Source: Nostoc sp. KVJ20
Lineage (GTDB): Bacteria > Cyanobacteriota > Cyanobacteriia > Cyanobacteriales > Nostocaceae
Length of the DNA stretch: 59,678 bases
Direction of reading: 5' to 3'
Assembly (NCBI RefSeq): GCF_001712795.1
Contig: NZ_KV757637.1
Coordinates: 1-59,678 of the forward strand
Shown piece after piece: positions 43,721-53,030 of this stretch. The notes beneath the pieces are model-generated. The model did no database searches and had not been told where the DNA came from. It saw only the letters and a program-made list of their open reading frames with translations. Made by a program: the position numbers and the translations under genes. Position 1 is the first letter of the stretch; every line of letters begins with the position of its first letter.

Positions 43721-45289
43721 ATGTCATTACTAGATGACTTAATCAAAACCTATTTTAATAAAGATTTAGCAACAGTATTTACACAAGTTGGGATTGAAAG
43801 TGCCAAAGTTACCGATATCAATCGGCAAATTCTCAAAGAAGTTACTCTGGCTCAATGGTTACTAGAGTCTTCTAGAGGTCAAAGTGATCTTGCTGTCAAC
43901 GCTAACAATTTTGCCGGATTAAAATGGCGAGATCCTGACATGAAAGGTTTTGCCGAACCGTTAAAAATCAAAGTTCCTTCTGAGCTAGAAGAAGTGGAAT
44001 TTTGTAAGTTTCAAGATATTGATGCCTTTATTGTTGGTTATTGGAAGTTTTTAACCCGCACTCCCTATAAAGGTTTAGAAGATTACACCAATACACCAGA
44101 AAATTTCCTTGGTTTTCTCAAGGGTAAAGGCTATTCAGCTGATCCTAACTATGTTAATAAAGTTGTAAATCTGCTTCCAGAAGCGCAGAGTTTATTGGCT
44201 AATGCAGGTGTGGTTGTGATTGCCACGGTAGAAAAACTACAGCTAATTCGTGCCCCTCAAGAAGTGGAAGTAGGACAAAGTTTCCGGGTTGAAGGTATAG
44301 CTCGTTTAGCTGACAAAGGCAAAATTTTATCGGTGATGATCGATAACAGATTTCCAGCCCCAAGTGTAGCAATTAGTCAGGATGGCAAATGGCAATTTGA
44401 TTTAGTCTTTAAACAAGAAGGCGATCGCACGATGATAATTGCTGTTGAGGATCAAACTCTAGAGATTAAAATTAAAGCTATCTTTCCTTTCGATCACAAG
44501 GACGATGAGAACACTCAACAACCTACAGCATCCAGCTTACCAGGAGCGAAAGTAATTAAACTCGATGGTAGTGTAGGAATTGGCGGAGTCAATAAAGATG
44601 ATGATGTTAAGGCTATTAAGGCACGATTGTATGAGCTAGGCTACAAATGGGTAGGTGATCCTAACAATGCAGATAGAGACAGAGGACTATTTGACGCAAT
44701 CAAATTATTTCAATCAATTATTGCTGGTCGCAGTACTCTTAAAGGTGATGGTCGAGTTGATGTTGGAGGCATAACTCATCGATGGTTGCAAGCAGCTAAC
44801 GCACCACGGTGGGAGCTGATGCCAAAAAGCGACCCTAATAATGGTTTCGTGAACGGTGAACTAGAAGACACCCAAGATAACCACGATTTTGGAACACACT
44901 GGTTAGCTGATGTGGTCAAAGAAATTGCCCAAGACTATCAAAATAGTTATCGCAATACTCATCCCAAAGCTGCTCCGTTCACAATTAATGATGTTAGCCT
45001 GCCTTATGGAGGCGATACTCCTGACCATCAAGGGCATGAAACTGGCATGATGTGCGATGTTTACTTACCCAAAAAGAATGGAGCTTTTGGCGGCATTTTT
45101 TGGTCGAGTTCTGAATATGATCAAGATGCTACGCGAGCTATTCTCAAGTCTATTCGTAAGCAAAAGTTGGTAAAGGCGGGGGCAGTTTTCTTCAACGATA
45201 AAAAGCTAATTCAAGAGGGGCTTTGTACCCAGATGATTGGTCACGATCATCATATTCACTTTGAAATTAACCCACCAGTCAGAAGCTAA
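43721..45289 (+). CDS. Glucosaminidase - PG-binding - MepA-type endopeptidase fusion
   Basis: 522 residues without a signal peptide. Residues about 30-165 resemble a GH73 glucosaminidase (LAQWLLESSRGQ with the catalytic Glu, NANNFAGLKW). 170-255 is an Ig-like beta domain. 285-365 resembles a peptidoglycan-binding helical domain (DDVKAIKARLYELGYKW, LFDAIKLFQ). 385-522 matches penicillin-insensitive murein endopeptidase MepA/M74: HETGMMCD near 437 and DHHIHFEI near 507 supply zinc ligands. A single chain could thus cut glycan strands and cross-links. With the amidase at 42131 it makes a complete murein-digesting set. How it leaves the cytoplasm is not apparent. Confidence 0.8.
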   Translation: MSLLDDLIKTYFNKDLATVFTQVGIESAKVTDINRQILKEVTLAQWLLESSRGQSDLAVNANNFAGLKWRDPDMKGFAEPLKIKVPSELEEVEFCKFQDIDAFIVGYWKFLTRTPYKGLEDYTNTPENFLGFLKGKGYSADPNYVNKVVNLLPEAQSLLANAGVVVIATVEKLQLIRAPQEVEVGQSFRVEGIARLADKGKILSVMIDNRFPAPSVAISQDGKWQFDLVFKQEGDRTMIIAVEDQTLEIKIKAIFPFDHKDDENTQQPTASSLPGAKVIKLDGSVGIGGVNKDDDVKAIKARLYELGYKWVGDPNNADRDRGLFDAIKLFQSIIAGRSTLKGDGRVDVGGITHRWLQAANAPRWELMPKSDPNNGFVNGELEDTQDNHDFGTHWLADVVKEIAQDYQNSYRNTHPKAAPFTINDVSLPYGGDTPDHQGHETGMMCDVYLPKKNGAFGGIFWSSSEYDQDATRAILKSIRKQKLVKAGAVFFNDKKLIQEGLCTQMIGHDHHIHFEINPPVRS

Positions 45290-45338
45290 TAGAGAGTCCG
45301 GTGTTTGGTGTGTGGAAGATTTGCTGACAGAACAACTT

Positions 45339-46685
45339 TTATAACTTCTGCCCTGCGTAAATCGATCGCACTTCGCCATTACGCCGGATGACAGCTTCGC
45401 CATTACTGACATCTACTAATGTCCAACCGCTTGAGCCGATACTTTCACCCATATTGATGCGGCGAGTCACGCCATCGATTTTAAACAAAGCGGCGGATTT
45501 ATTGCCCAACTCTAGCAATCCTTCTAAGGTATTAGTGGGAGCCTGGGCGATCGCAGTTGGCGGATATACTTGTTCCTGGGTAATAGTTGGTTCTGACTCT
45601 GGGGCGAGGGCTGCACGCAATGGAACTACTGGTAATGCAGGTAGAGGCTTGGGTGTTTGCCGCACGGTAATGGGTGCAGTTTTCCCAGCCACAGGTTTGA
45701 GTTCGGCTCGTACAGCAGCAGCTAGCATATTAACGTTTACAGGCTTGCTAGCTTGTCGCACTGTATTCAGGGCATTTTTCACCACATTAGGTTGAGAAGC
45801 CTGTAACGCACTGGCAACTTGTGGTAAAAGTTTAGGAGTCCCAGGAATCGCTGGGAGGGCATAGCGCATTGGCGACGGCGCTTGATAAACGGGAACGTAG
45901 ATGCGCTCAACAACGTTTCCAGAACGGTTAGGGGCTGGTGGTGTATTGTTAGCTAGAAGTGGAAGTGGTGGTAGATTACCAGATGCTTGCCCGTTACCAA
46001 GAGCTATTTGGTTAGTATTTACCTGAGTGGAGAATCCCGGACTGACAGATTTTTGATTGCTTTTGGCTCCTTGCTTATCTATAACTGCCAGCGCTCCCAG
46101 CATATAGTCAACTAACTCTGCCTCAATTTCTGTTTTGACGGGCAACTGCGACTGCGGTTGCTGCACTAAAAGCGCTGACTCAGGCAATTTGCTATTTAAA
46201 AGATATACGACTCCAGACTGTACCAGGTAGATCATACTAGCGATCGCCACGCCTAAAGTTGTTCCGACAATCAGCAGTTTGCCCAAAGCAGGACTAGTTT
46301 TCTGACGTTTTCTACTAACTGATTTAATAGTGCCGCTGTCAAACACAACAGTACTCAAGTGCTTATGATTATCTTGAGCAACTGACTGTGTTGGCTGGTT
46401 CAGTGTGTTGGCTATAATCTGCGGTATCGTAACTGTTTGCTGAGGCACGTATTCTGTAGACGATTGGGAAGAAACCCTAGCAAAAGACTGGCTCGATTTA
46501 TTCTGCTTAGTGTGCCTAACAGTTTGAGAGGGCAGATTATCACTAACATCCAGAATGTAGTCGATATCGGCAAAGAGTTCATCCATTAAGCCATCAGCAT
46601 AGTTTTCTATCGACCAAGGCTCGTTGGCGATTAAGTCTTCTGATGGTTCCGGTACTATGAGACGGGTGCTGGCTTCTTTTAACAT
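45339..46685 (-). CDS. Single-pass membrane protein with Ala/Pro-rich stalk and GspC/PilP-like end
   Basis: 448 residues. A polar cytoplasmic N-terminus (1-130) is followed by one membrane helix (about 134-163; LLIVGTTLGVAIASMIYLV) and a long Ala/Pro/Val-rich periplasmic stalk. The last 60 residues (LLELGNKSAALFKIDGVTRRINMGESIGSSGW…RSIYAGQKL) resemble the homology-region folds of GspC/PilP pilus and secretion proteins. This suggests a link to a cell-envelope machine; the family is not firmly recognised. Confidence 0.6.
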   Translation of the reverse strand: MLKEASTRLIVPEPSEDLIANEPWSIENYADGLMDELFADIDYILDVSDNLPSQTVRHTKQNKSSQSFARVSSQSSTEYVPQQTVTIPQIIANTLNQPTQSVAQDNHKHLSTVVFDSGTIKSVSRKRQKTSPALGKLLIVGTTLGVAIASMIYLVQSGVVYLLNSKLPESALLVQQPQSQLPVKTEIEAELVDYMLGALAVIDKQGAKSNQKSVSPGFSTQVNTNQIALGNGQASGNLPPLPLLANNTPPAPNRSGNVVERIYVPVYQAPSPMRYALPAIPGTPKLLPQVASALQASQPNVVKNALNTVRQASKPVNVNMLAAAVRAELKPVAGKTAPITVRQTPKPLPALPVVPLRAALAPESEPTITQEQVYPPTAIAQAPTNTLEGLLELGNKSAALFKIDGVTRRINMGESIGSSGWTLVDVSNGEAVIRRNGEVRSIYAGQKL

Positions 46686-46914
46686 AGACGTTCTGGGTTG
46701 TTGCTAGGACGGGGAAACGCCGCCCCTACTGCCTGGAAATTATGATTATTAATGAAACATCCAATTCTCGTCCTATTGAGACGAGTTGATCGAGTGTTGG
46801 TATTAAAGTCAACTTTCATCTGGGGATTCTTGATGATGGCAGTACTAATGTTTATGTCATCTATCATACCAATCCCCCCGCTTACTACTATACTCAGTCT
46901 TTATGAGCTTGGTG

Positions 46915-48837
46915 TTAGGCTAAAGCTGGAAACTCTGACTGGCTCTTGCTTCTACGCAATTCTAGATATAATAATAAGGCATTAATATCCGCTGGGTTTA
47001 CACCACCTATACGTGCAGCTTGACCAAGAGTGAGTGGTTTTACGTGAGTCAGTTTTTCCCGTGCCTCTTTAGAAAGAGTATCAATTGTTGTGTAATCCAA
47101 ATCCGCAGGTAACTGGCGGTGCGCTTGGCGGGCAATTTGGTCAATTTGATTTTGTTGCCTAGCGAGATAACCAGAATACTTGATGTCAATTTCTGCACCT
47201 TCTTTCTCGGCGCGGTTGAGGTTGGGGTTTCCCAATCCGAACCTGTCGAGGTCAACGTAATGGAATCCCGGACGGCGCAGCAAGTCGTTGAGGGTAATTG
47301 AACCTTTAATTAATTGTTGGGTATTAGATGCGATCGCTATTCCAATTTCATCATGTTCTTTAACTCGTGTAGTTTGCAATCTTTGTTTTTCTGTGGTGAT
47401 ATTACCCTGTTTTTCGGTAAATATATCCCAACGGCGATCGTCAATTAAACCAATTTCTCTTCCCAAGGGTGTTAAACGTTGGTCGGCATTGTCAGAACGC
47501 AATATCAACCGATACTCAGACCTACTGGTAAGCATCCGGTAAGGTTCCCGCAGGTCTTTTGTACACAGGTCATCAAGTAGCGTCCCAATGTAACTTTGCT
47601 CGCGGGCAAAGACAATCATCTCTTGAGAGCGAACAAACCGAGCTGCGTTAATTCCTGCCACCAGCCCTTGGGCTGCGGCTTCTTCATAACCTGTAGTGCC
47701 GTTAATCTGCCCAGCACAAAACAGTCCAGCAATCTTCTTAGTCATCAGTGTGGGGTAACACTGAGTTGCTGGTAAATAGTCATATTCCACAGCATACGCC
47801 GGACGCAGCATCACACATTTTTCCAAACCGGGGAGAGTCCGCAACATTTGTAGTTGCAAATTTTCTGGTAATCCTGTGGAAAACCCTTGGATATAAAGTT
47901 CGGGTATATCCCTTCCTTCTGGTTCAATAAAGATTTGATGGCTTTCCTTATCAGCAAAGCGCACAATTTTATCTTCAATACTGGGACAATAGCGTGGCCC
48001 TTTAGCTTCCACCCAACCGCCATAAACTGGCGACAGGTGTAAATTATCCTGAATTAAGCGATGGGTTTCGGCGGTTGTGCGGGTAATGTAGCAAGGCATC
48101 TGTTCCCGTTCTACCCACGCCTCTGGGTCAAAACTGAACCAGCGCACATCTTCATCCCCTGGCTGGATGAGCATTTTACTATAATCCACCGATCGCTTGT
48201 CTACCCGTGCTGGAGTTCCAGTTTTGAGTCTGCCGGTTTCAAATCCCAGGCGATTTAGGGTTTGTGTCAAGCCTTCAGCCGCAAATTCTCCAGCTCGCCC
48301 AGCTGGCATTGATTTGTTACCAACCCAAATTTTGCCTCCCAGGAAGGTGCCAGTTGTCAAGATGACTGCTTTACATTGGAACCCTACACCAAAATAAGTT
48401 TCAACGCCGATGACTTCACCGTTAGCACCCAGCACCAAATCTGTTGCCATACTTTCGCGAATTGTCAAGTTTTCTTGGTTCTCAACAATATTTTTCATCA
48501 CCGCTGCATATTCGCGCTTGTCCGTCTGGGCGCGTAATGCCCAAACAGCAGGCCCTCGTGAAGAGTTGAGGATACGTTTTTGCAGGTAGGTGCGGTCTGC
48601 TACTTTACCAATTTCTCCGCCAAGTGCATCTACCTCATGAGTCAATTGGGATTTAGCCGGGCCACCCACTGCTGGATTACAAGGTTGCCAAGCAATTTTA
48701 TCCAAGTTGAGCGTCAATAGCAGGGTACGACAACCGAGGCGTGCAGAGGCGAGAGCCGCTTCGCAACCGGAGTGACCTGCACCGACGACTATGACATCAA
48801 AAGCGTCTTGAAATTCAACGGAATTGTGCATGGTCAT
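46915..48837 (-). CDS. mnmG: tRNA uridine-5-carboxymethylaminomethyl synthesis protein MnmG (GidA)
   Basis: FAD enzyme that with MnmE modifies wobble U34 of tRNAs. About 640 residues from ATG 48837 (MTMHNSVEFQ). The dinucleotide motif is VGAGHSGCEAALA. GGPAKSQLTHEVDALGGE and FCAGQINGTTGYEEAAAQG are diagnostic, and the helical C-terminal domain ends with ELRRSKSQSEFPALA. An upstream in-frame start at 48927 would add about 30 non-conserved residues and is disfavoured. Confidence 0.95.
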   Translation of the reverse strand: MTMHNSVEFQDAFDVIVVGAGHSGCEAALASARLGCRTLLLTLNLDKIAWQPCNPAVGGPAKSQLTHEVDALGGEIGKVADRTYLQKRILNSSRGPAVWALRAQTDKREYAAVMKNIVENQENLTIRESMATDLVLGANGEVIGVETYFGVGFQCKAVILTTGTFLGGKIWVGNKSMPAGRAGEFAAEGLTQTLNRLGFETGRLKTGTPARVDKRSVDYSKMLIQPGDEDVRWFSFDPEAWVEREQMPCYITRTTAETHRLIQDNLHLSPVYGGWVEAKGPRYCPSIEDKIVRFADKESHQIFIEPEGRDIPELYIQGFSTGLPENLQLQMLRTLPGLEKCVMLRPAYAVEYDYLPATQCYPTLMTKKIAGLFCAGQINGTTGYEEAAAQGLVAGINAARFVRSQEMIVFAREQSYIGTLLDDLCTKDLREPYRMLTSRSEYRLILRSDNADQRLTPLGREIGLIDDRRWDIFTEKQGNITTEKQRLQTTRVKEHDEIGIAIASNTQQLIKGSITLNDLLRRPGFHYVDLDRFGLGNPNLNRAEKEGAEIDIKYSGYLARQQNQIDQIARQAHRQLPADLDYTTIDTLSKEAREKLTHVKPLTLGQAARIGGVNPADINALLLYLELRRSKSQSEFPALA

Positions 48838-49238
48838 ACTTACAGGATCGGCAAGCTTAGAGTTCTTTTCAATTTTAACTGTTCCAGTGATTTCATGGAT
48901 GTATCTTTCTAATAAAAAAGTTATCAAATTTACTAGTACTCACTCAAAGACAAGTTTCTATTTTTAAACTTGAGTATTAAGTAAAAAAGATTATATTTTT
49001 TAAATTTTATGGCAATTTTCCGGGTTGCTGCTTAAAGCTATTGTTCACATGGTTAGCAATCAAAAGAAAATAATTGATTATTAGTATGCATGAGATATTT
49101 TGTATAAGTTGTACATAATTTTAAGCAAGTATTAGTGATTTATTTATATTTCTATTCTTTATTATCTAACTCAGTAATAGTAAATATTTTCAACAAATTA
49201 ATTAATTTTACTTAAATCAACTAAGCAATTATTTAAAA
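48838..49238. other. AT-rich intergenic region
   Basis: About 400 bases, very AT-rich, between divergent mnmG and the M15 peptidase gene. It must hold both promoters. I see no gene, RNA or clear repeat in it. Confidence 0.6.
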
Positions 49239-50111
49239 ATGAAACTCACCTTCAAAAAGAAAAAATCACTTAATAGAATTGTTAGAAAGATAAGTTTCAT
49301 TAGTATAGTTATCTTGATAATTTTTATATTAGTAGCTAGCAATGAGATTACCCATCACAAAGTTGCTATAACTGCCCAACCATTAAACGGATGCTTGAGC
49401 AATGATTCATTAACTTGTACAGATACCTCTAAAGAGACAATATCAGAACCATTTATTCCCAACCCAAAATTAAATCATCAACAGCGTTTTTTATCTGCGA
49501 TCGCTAGAAATTTAACCACAATTCCCCAGCCTGGTACTTATGAATATATTTTGCTACGAGCCTATGGTGCAGTTTTTGTAAATCAAGATATGGGAATGAA
49601 ACTGCCACCAAAACATGTTTTTGCCAATGAACAAGAAACCCAAGATTTTCAAGCTACTTTAACAATGGGTCATGTCGATGGCACTAGAGACTGTTACTTA
49701 CAAAAGTCTGCGGCTGAGGCTTTAAATAAAGCGCGATCGCTACAAAGAATTCCGCTAAAATCTGGTTATGGTTCTGGTGATTGTACTCGCACTTTCAACA
49801 CGAACTTAAGATTTTGGTATAAATATGCCAACAATCAAGTTTTGGCAAAAGTGAAAGCGGGAAAAGAAACAAAAATTCTCGGTTTAGTTGCACCTCCTGG
49901 AACTTCACAACATCTCTGGGGATTAGCAATTGATTTACGCGTAGGTAGTAAAGAACAAAGAAAAGCTCTTAATCAAAATGGTTGGTTTCAAACTGTAGAA
50001 AATGATATTCCACATTGGACTTATGTAGGTTTATCTGAAGAGAATTTACCTATGTTTGGTTTTAACAAACAAGTTGTCCGTGGGATTACTTATTGGATTA
50101 CGCCATTATAA
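49239..50111 (+). CDS. M15 (VanY-like) D-Ala-D-Ala carboxypeptidase family protein
   Basis: 290 residues. A Lys-rich start and one membrane segment (about 18-36) anchor the protein. The C-terminal half is an M15 peptidase: YGSGDCTRTF (about 176-185) and zinc ligands His225 (TSQHLWG), Asp232 (AIDLRV) and His259 (PHWTYVG). It trims peptidoglycan stem peptides. Cys152 and Cys182 may form a disulfide in the periplasm. Ligands are complete, so it should be active. Confidence 0.82.
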   Translation: MKLTFKKKKSLNRIVRKISFISIVILIIFILVASNEITHHKVAITAQPLNGCLSNDSLTCTDTSKETISEPFIPNPKLNHQQRFLSAIARNLTTIPQPGTYEYILLRAYGAVFVNQDMGMKLPPKHVFANEQETQDFQATLTMGHVDGTRDCYLQKSAAEALNKARSLQRIPLKSGYGSGDCTRTFNTNLRFWYKYANNQVLAKVKAGKETKILGLVAPPGTSQHLWGLAIDLRVGSKEQRKALNQNGWFQTVENDIPHWTYVGLSEENLPMFGFNKQVVRGITYWITPL

Positions 50112-50237
50112 TTTTTAGATAACATGAAAAATTGAGAATACTAACCTAGAATATATATTTTCAGAGATTTAGCTATGCAAAATAAAGCTGCTAACTAGGA
50201 GCAAAACTTCCTGATTAATTTACATCTTGAAAGTATC

Positions 50238-50870
50238 CTATTTAACAACCTGTCCCCTTACCCATTCCCTAATTGCTTCTCGGAAAACTCGTCTTCCTGC
50301 CATGCGATATCTTTCAATTAGTAAAGGAATCTCGTGGATGTTCAGGTTAGGAAACACTAGACTTATCTCTCTTTGAAGATATTCTTCACCTTGTAACTGA
50401 TAAATTTTGATTTCCCCAGAATCATAACACCAGATTTCAGGCACACCTAACCGTGCATAAATAGGAAAGCGATCTAAAGATTTACTAGTAATATCAATCT
50501 CTAAAGCCAAATCGGGAGGAGGATCTTGATTTAAATTAAACTTGAGCTTACCTCGAATTAGTGCTTCATTTTGGAAATAAAAACAATTATCGGCTTCTAT
50601 TCCTGCCTTTTTTAGCTCTCGTTTCCAGGTACTAGAGCCATAACACTCATAATCTAGTTCTAAAACTTCAGCCGTATCTTTGATGATGTCACCAATTATT
50701 TCTTTGTAATATTCATGTTCTGGTAATGGTGTCATAATCTCTAATGTGCCATCATCATAAGCTACCTTAGCTGCACGGGTTTCACCTAAATCGAGTAATA
50801 AATTTTCAAATTGTTGCCAACTGATATTGTAGAGAACTACTCGATCAGCGCGATTTTCAGTTAGCAGCAT
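50238..50870 (-). CDS. Uma2 family (DUF820) putative nuclease
   Basis: 210 residues from ATG 50870 (MLLTENRADRVVLY), which has a perfect aggag ribosome site; a longer start at 50933 is not needed. The Uma2 pattern is visible: ISWQQFENLLLDLG at the N-terminus, LEIMTPLPEHE, DPPPDLALEIDITSKSLDRF with the Pro-Asp and Glu centre, and GVPEIWCYD. It is one of two members in this window, which share little sequence outside the motifs. Confidence 0.87.
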   Translation of the reverse strand: MLLTENRADRVVLYNISWQQFENLLLDLGETRAAKVAYDDGTLEIMTPLPEHEYYKEIIGDIIKDTAEVLELDYECYGSSTWKRELKKAGIEADNCFYFQNEALIRGKLKFNLNQDPPPDLALEIDITSKSLDRFPIYARLGVPEIWCYDSGEIKIYQLQGEEYLQREISLVFPNLNIHEIPLLIERYRMAGRRVFREAIREWVRGQVVK

Positions 50871-51223
50871 AACTCCTCGCAGAATCAGTAAGTAATAAAC
50901 AGTATTCAGTAACCAGTAAAAATCGGATATCAAGCCTCAAACTTACAACTGACAGCTAAACAAAATAGACATTTATCCTAATCTATTTTATCAATAATGA
51001 TTGATGAATATTTTTAAACTCTCACCACCTTTCCACATGTTCTTCCATGAGGATATTGAGGTAAAATTTGGTGAAAAAGAGTGTAAAGACGTAGTATTGC
51101 TAATACTTCTTTACAAGGCTTCTGGATAATGCATATTTAATTTCTGGAGATGTCTACATTCAAAACCACACCCTTGATTTTCTATACTCCCCTCTCCAAA
51201 ATGGAGAGGGGCTGGGGGTGAGA
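50871..51223. other. Intergenic region with hairpin
   Basis: AT-rich, no gene. cccctctcc (51189-51197) and ggagagggg (51203-51211) form a perfect hairpin just past the ycf45 stop, a possible terminator although it is not followed by a T-run. Confidence 0.5.
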
Positions 51224-52957
51224 TTACGCCGGATAAATCCGCAATCTTCTATTTGGTTCTTCGCCAAAACTATGCGACTTGAGGCGATAATGTTCTACCA
51301 ACTCATGTTGCATTTTGCGGACTTGGGGAGAACGCGGTAATAACTCGACTGGCTGTCCTTTCGGAATCACAATTTGCTCAACAGCAAGTCTAGCTTCTTC
51401 TAAAGCATCCATCTCATCATCGCTACCGTTATGCAAAAATAGTTGCAGTTCTCGGTCATCGGCCATTTCTGGGTCATCGATGTTCAATAAGCGCCGCAAA
51501 CCACGGGTGATTTGGGGAATGGTGCTGGACTTAATTACGTGGATGGGTACATGACGCGCTTTAGCCATTTGGCGTAATTTTGCGTGGTTTTTGACGTGCG
51601 ATCGCAGTGCTAAAATTGCATCAGCACTATCTATATCTTTTGTCAATACCACGGGCAAAGTTAGCACACTAATTACCTGTTCCAGTTGGTGGCGGCTAAC
51701 GCCATAAGGGTAAACGTGCAATGGCAAATCTTCACCATTGGGCCCTGGTTGTCTAGTAGCAGCATCCAAATCAATGCTTTCAGAATAATTGAAGGATTCA
51801 TCCAGCAAACGGTCAAACTCACTGCGTCCAGTTACCCGCTCTACAGGCAATTGCGGCAGTGCTACCATTTGTCCAGATGAACGCCAGCCATTAGACGCCC
51901 GCGCCGGTGGGAAAGAATCCTCCACTGTCCCTAGCTGTCCACCGCGACCGTTAACAACAGCTAACTGCCTTGTGACCGCGACTTTGCCGTGGTCATCAAC
52001 GGTTCTCGTTTGTGGGCTAGGCTGACGCCCCCGCAATAGATTATCTACGGTGTCAGCAACACTTTCGTGTACTGTCCAGCGTTGGCGTTCCAACATTTCC
52101 ACAGCAATTTCAAAGGTAGGAGGGGCTTTCCGCTCCAAAACAGTCTTTTGACTGCCCCGGCGTCTGGCTTCGTCGTCTCCCAGTGTCACAGCTTGGATAC
52201 CTCCAACTAAATCAGCCAAGGTGGGGTTTTTAATCAGATTTTCGATCTGATTCCCGTGGGCAGTACCTACCAACTGTACACCCCGTTCCGCAATGGTACG
52301 AGCCGCTAAAGCTTCCAGTTCTGTGCCAATTTCATCAATGACGATAACTTCTGGCATGTGGTTCTCCACTGCCTCAATCATCACCTGATGCTGTTGATCT
52401 GGATGAGCCACTTGCATCCGCCGAGCGCGACCAATAGCGGGGTGAGCAACATCACCATCCCCAGCAATTTCGTTGGAGGTGTCAATAATTACCACTCGCT
52501 TATGCAGATCATCTGCTAAAACACGGGCAATTTCCCGTAAGGCGGTAGTTTTGCCTACGCCTGGACGCCCCAGCATGAGAATCGATTTACCTGTTTCTAC
52601 CAAATCGCGGATCATGCCAATGGTTCCGAATACCGCCCGACCAACGCGACAGGTCAAGCCAATAATCTTACCCGTGCGATTGCGGATGGCGCTGATCCGA
52701 TGCAAAGTTTGCTCAATTCCTGCCCGATTATCTCCGCCAAAGATTCCGACTCGTTGAATGCAATCATCTATCTGTTCTTGAGTAACAGGTACTTCGCTCA
52801 GATACTCAGCTTGATTGGGAAAGCGAGCCTCTGGGCGACGACCCAAATCCAAGACCACTTCTACTAAAATATCTCGTTTGGGATGACTCTCTAGTACTTG
52901 TCGCAGGTCTTGGGGCAAAATGTCTAATAACTTTTGGAGATCGTCTGTAATCGTCAT
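51224..52957 (-). CDS. ycf45: Ycf45-type AAA ATPase with nucleic-acid-binding domain
   Basis: 577 residues from ATG 52957 (MTITDDLQKLL). The SpoIIIAA-like/Ycf45 ATPase core has Walker A GRPGVGKT at 130-137 and Walker B EVIVIDEIG at 203-211. The middle (about 320-400) is low-complexity. The C-terminal part includes LRSHVKNHAKLRQMA and an R3H-like end (EPNRRLRIYP), which suggests single-stranded nucleic acid binding. It is a conserved gene of cyanobacteria and algal plastids with unknown exact role. It starts 73 bases after the ldpA stop on the same strand, so an operon is likely. Confidence 0.8.
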   Translation of the reverse strand: MTITDDLQKLLDILPQDLRQVLESHPKRDILVEVVLDLGRRPEARFPNQAEYLSEVPVTQEQIDDCIQRVGIFGGDNRAGIEQTLHRISAIRNRTGKIIGLTCRVGRAVFGTIGMIRDLVETGKSILMLGRPGVGKTTALREIARVLADDLHKRVVIIDTSNEIAGDGDVAHPAIGRARRMQVAHPDQQHQVMIEAVENHMPEVIVIDEIGTELEALAARTIAERGVQLVGTAHGNQIENLIKNPTLADLVGGIQAVTLGDDEARRRGSQKTVLERKAPPTFEIAVEMLERQRWTVHESVADTVDNLLRGRQPSPQTRTVDDHGKVAVTRQLAVVNGRGGQLGTVEDSFPPARASNGWRSSGQMVALPQLPVERVTGRSEFDRLLDESFNYSESIDLDAATRQPGPNGEDLPLHVYPYGVSRHQLEQVISVLTLPVVLTKDIDSADAILALRSHVKNHAKLRQMAKARHVPIHVIKSSTIPQITRGLRRLLNIDDPEMADDRELQLFLHNGSDDEMDALEEARLAVEQIVIPKGQPVELLPRSPQVRKMQHELVEHYRLKSHSFGEEPNRRLRIYPA

Positions 52958-53030
52958 GCTTTCTATGCGAGAGATAGCGAGGACATTTGCGTGCAGGAGA
53001 ACCCGCCCTGGGCATTTTCCGAACGAGCGA

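Noticed and set aside
46752..46985. 77-codon hydrophobic ORF overlapping the end of mnmG
   Set aside because: It overlaps a certain gene on the other strand by 70 bases, has no ribosome site I can see, and its hydrophobicity may come from antisense codon bias.
48838..49238. Search for tRNA or small RNA in the AT-rich gap
   Set aside because: No cloverleaf or stable hairpin was recognised here or in the other spacers.
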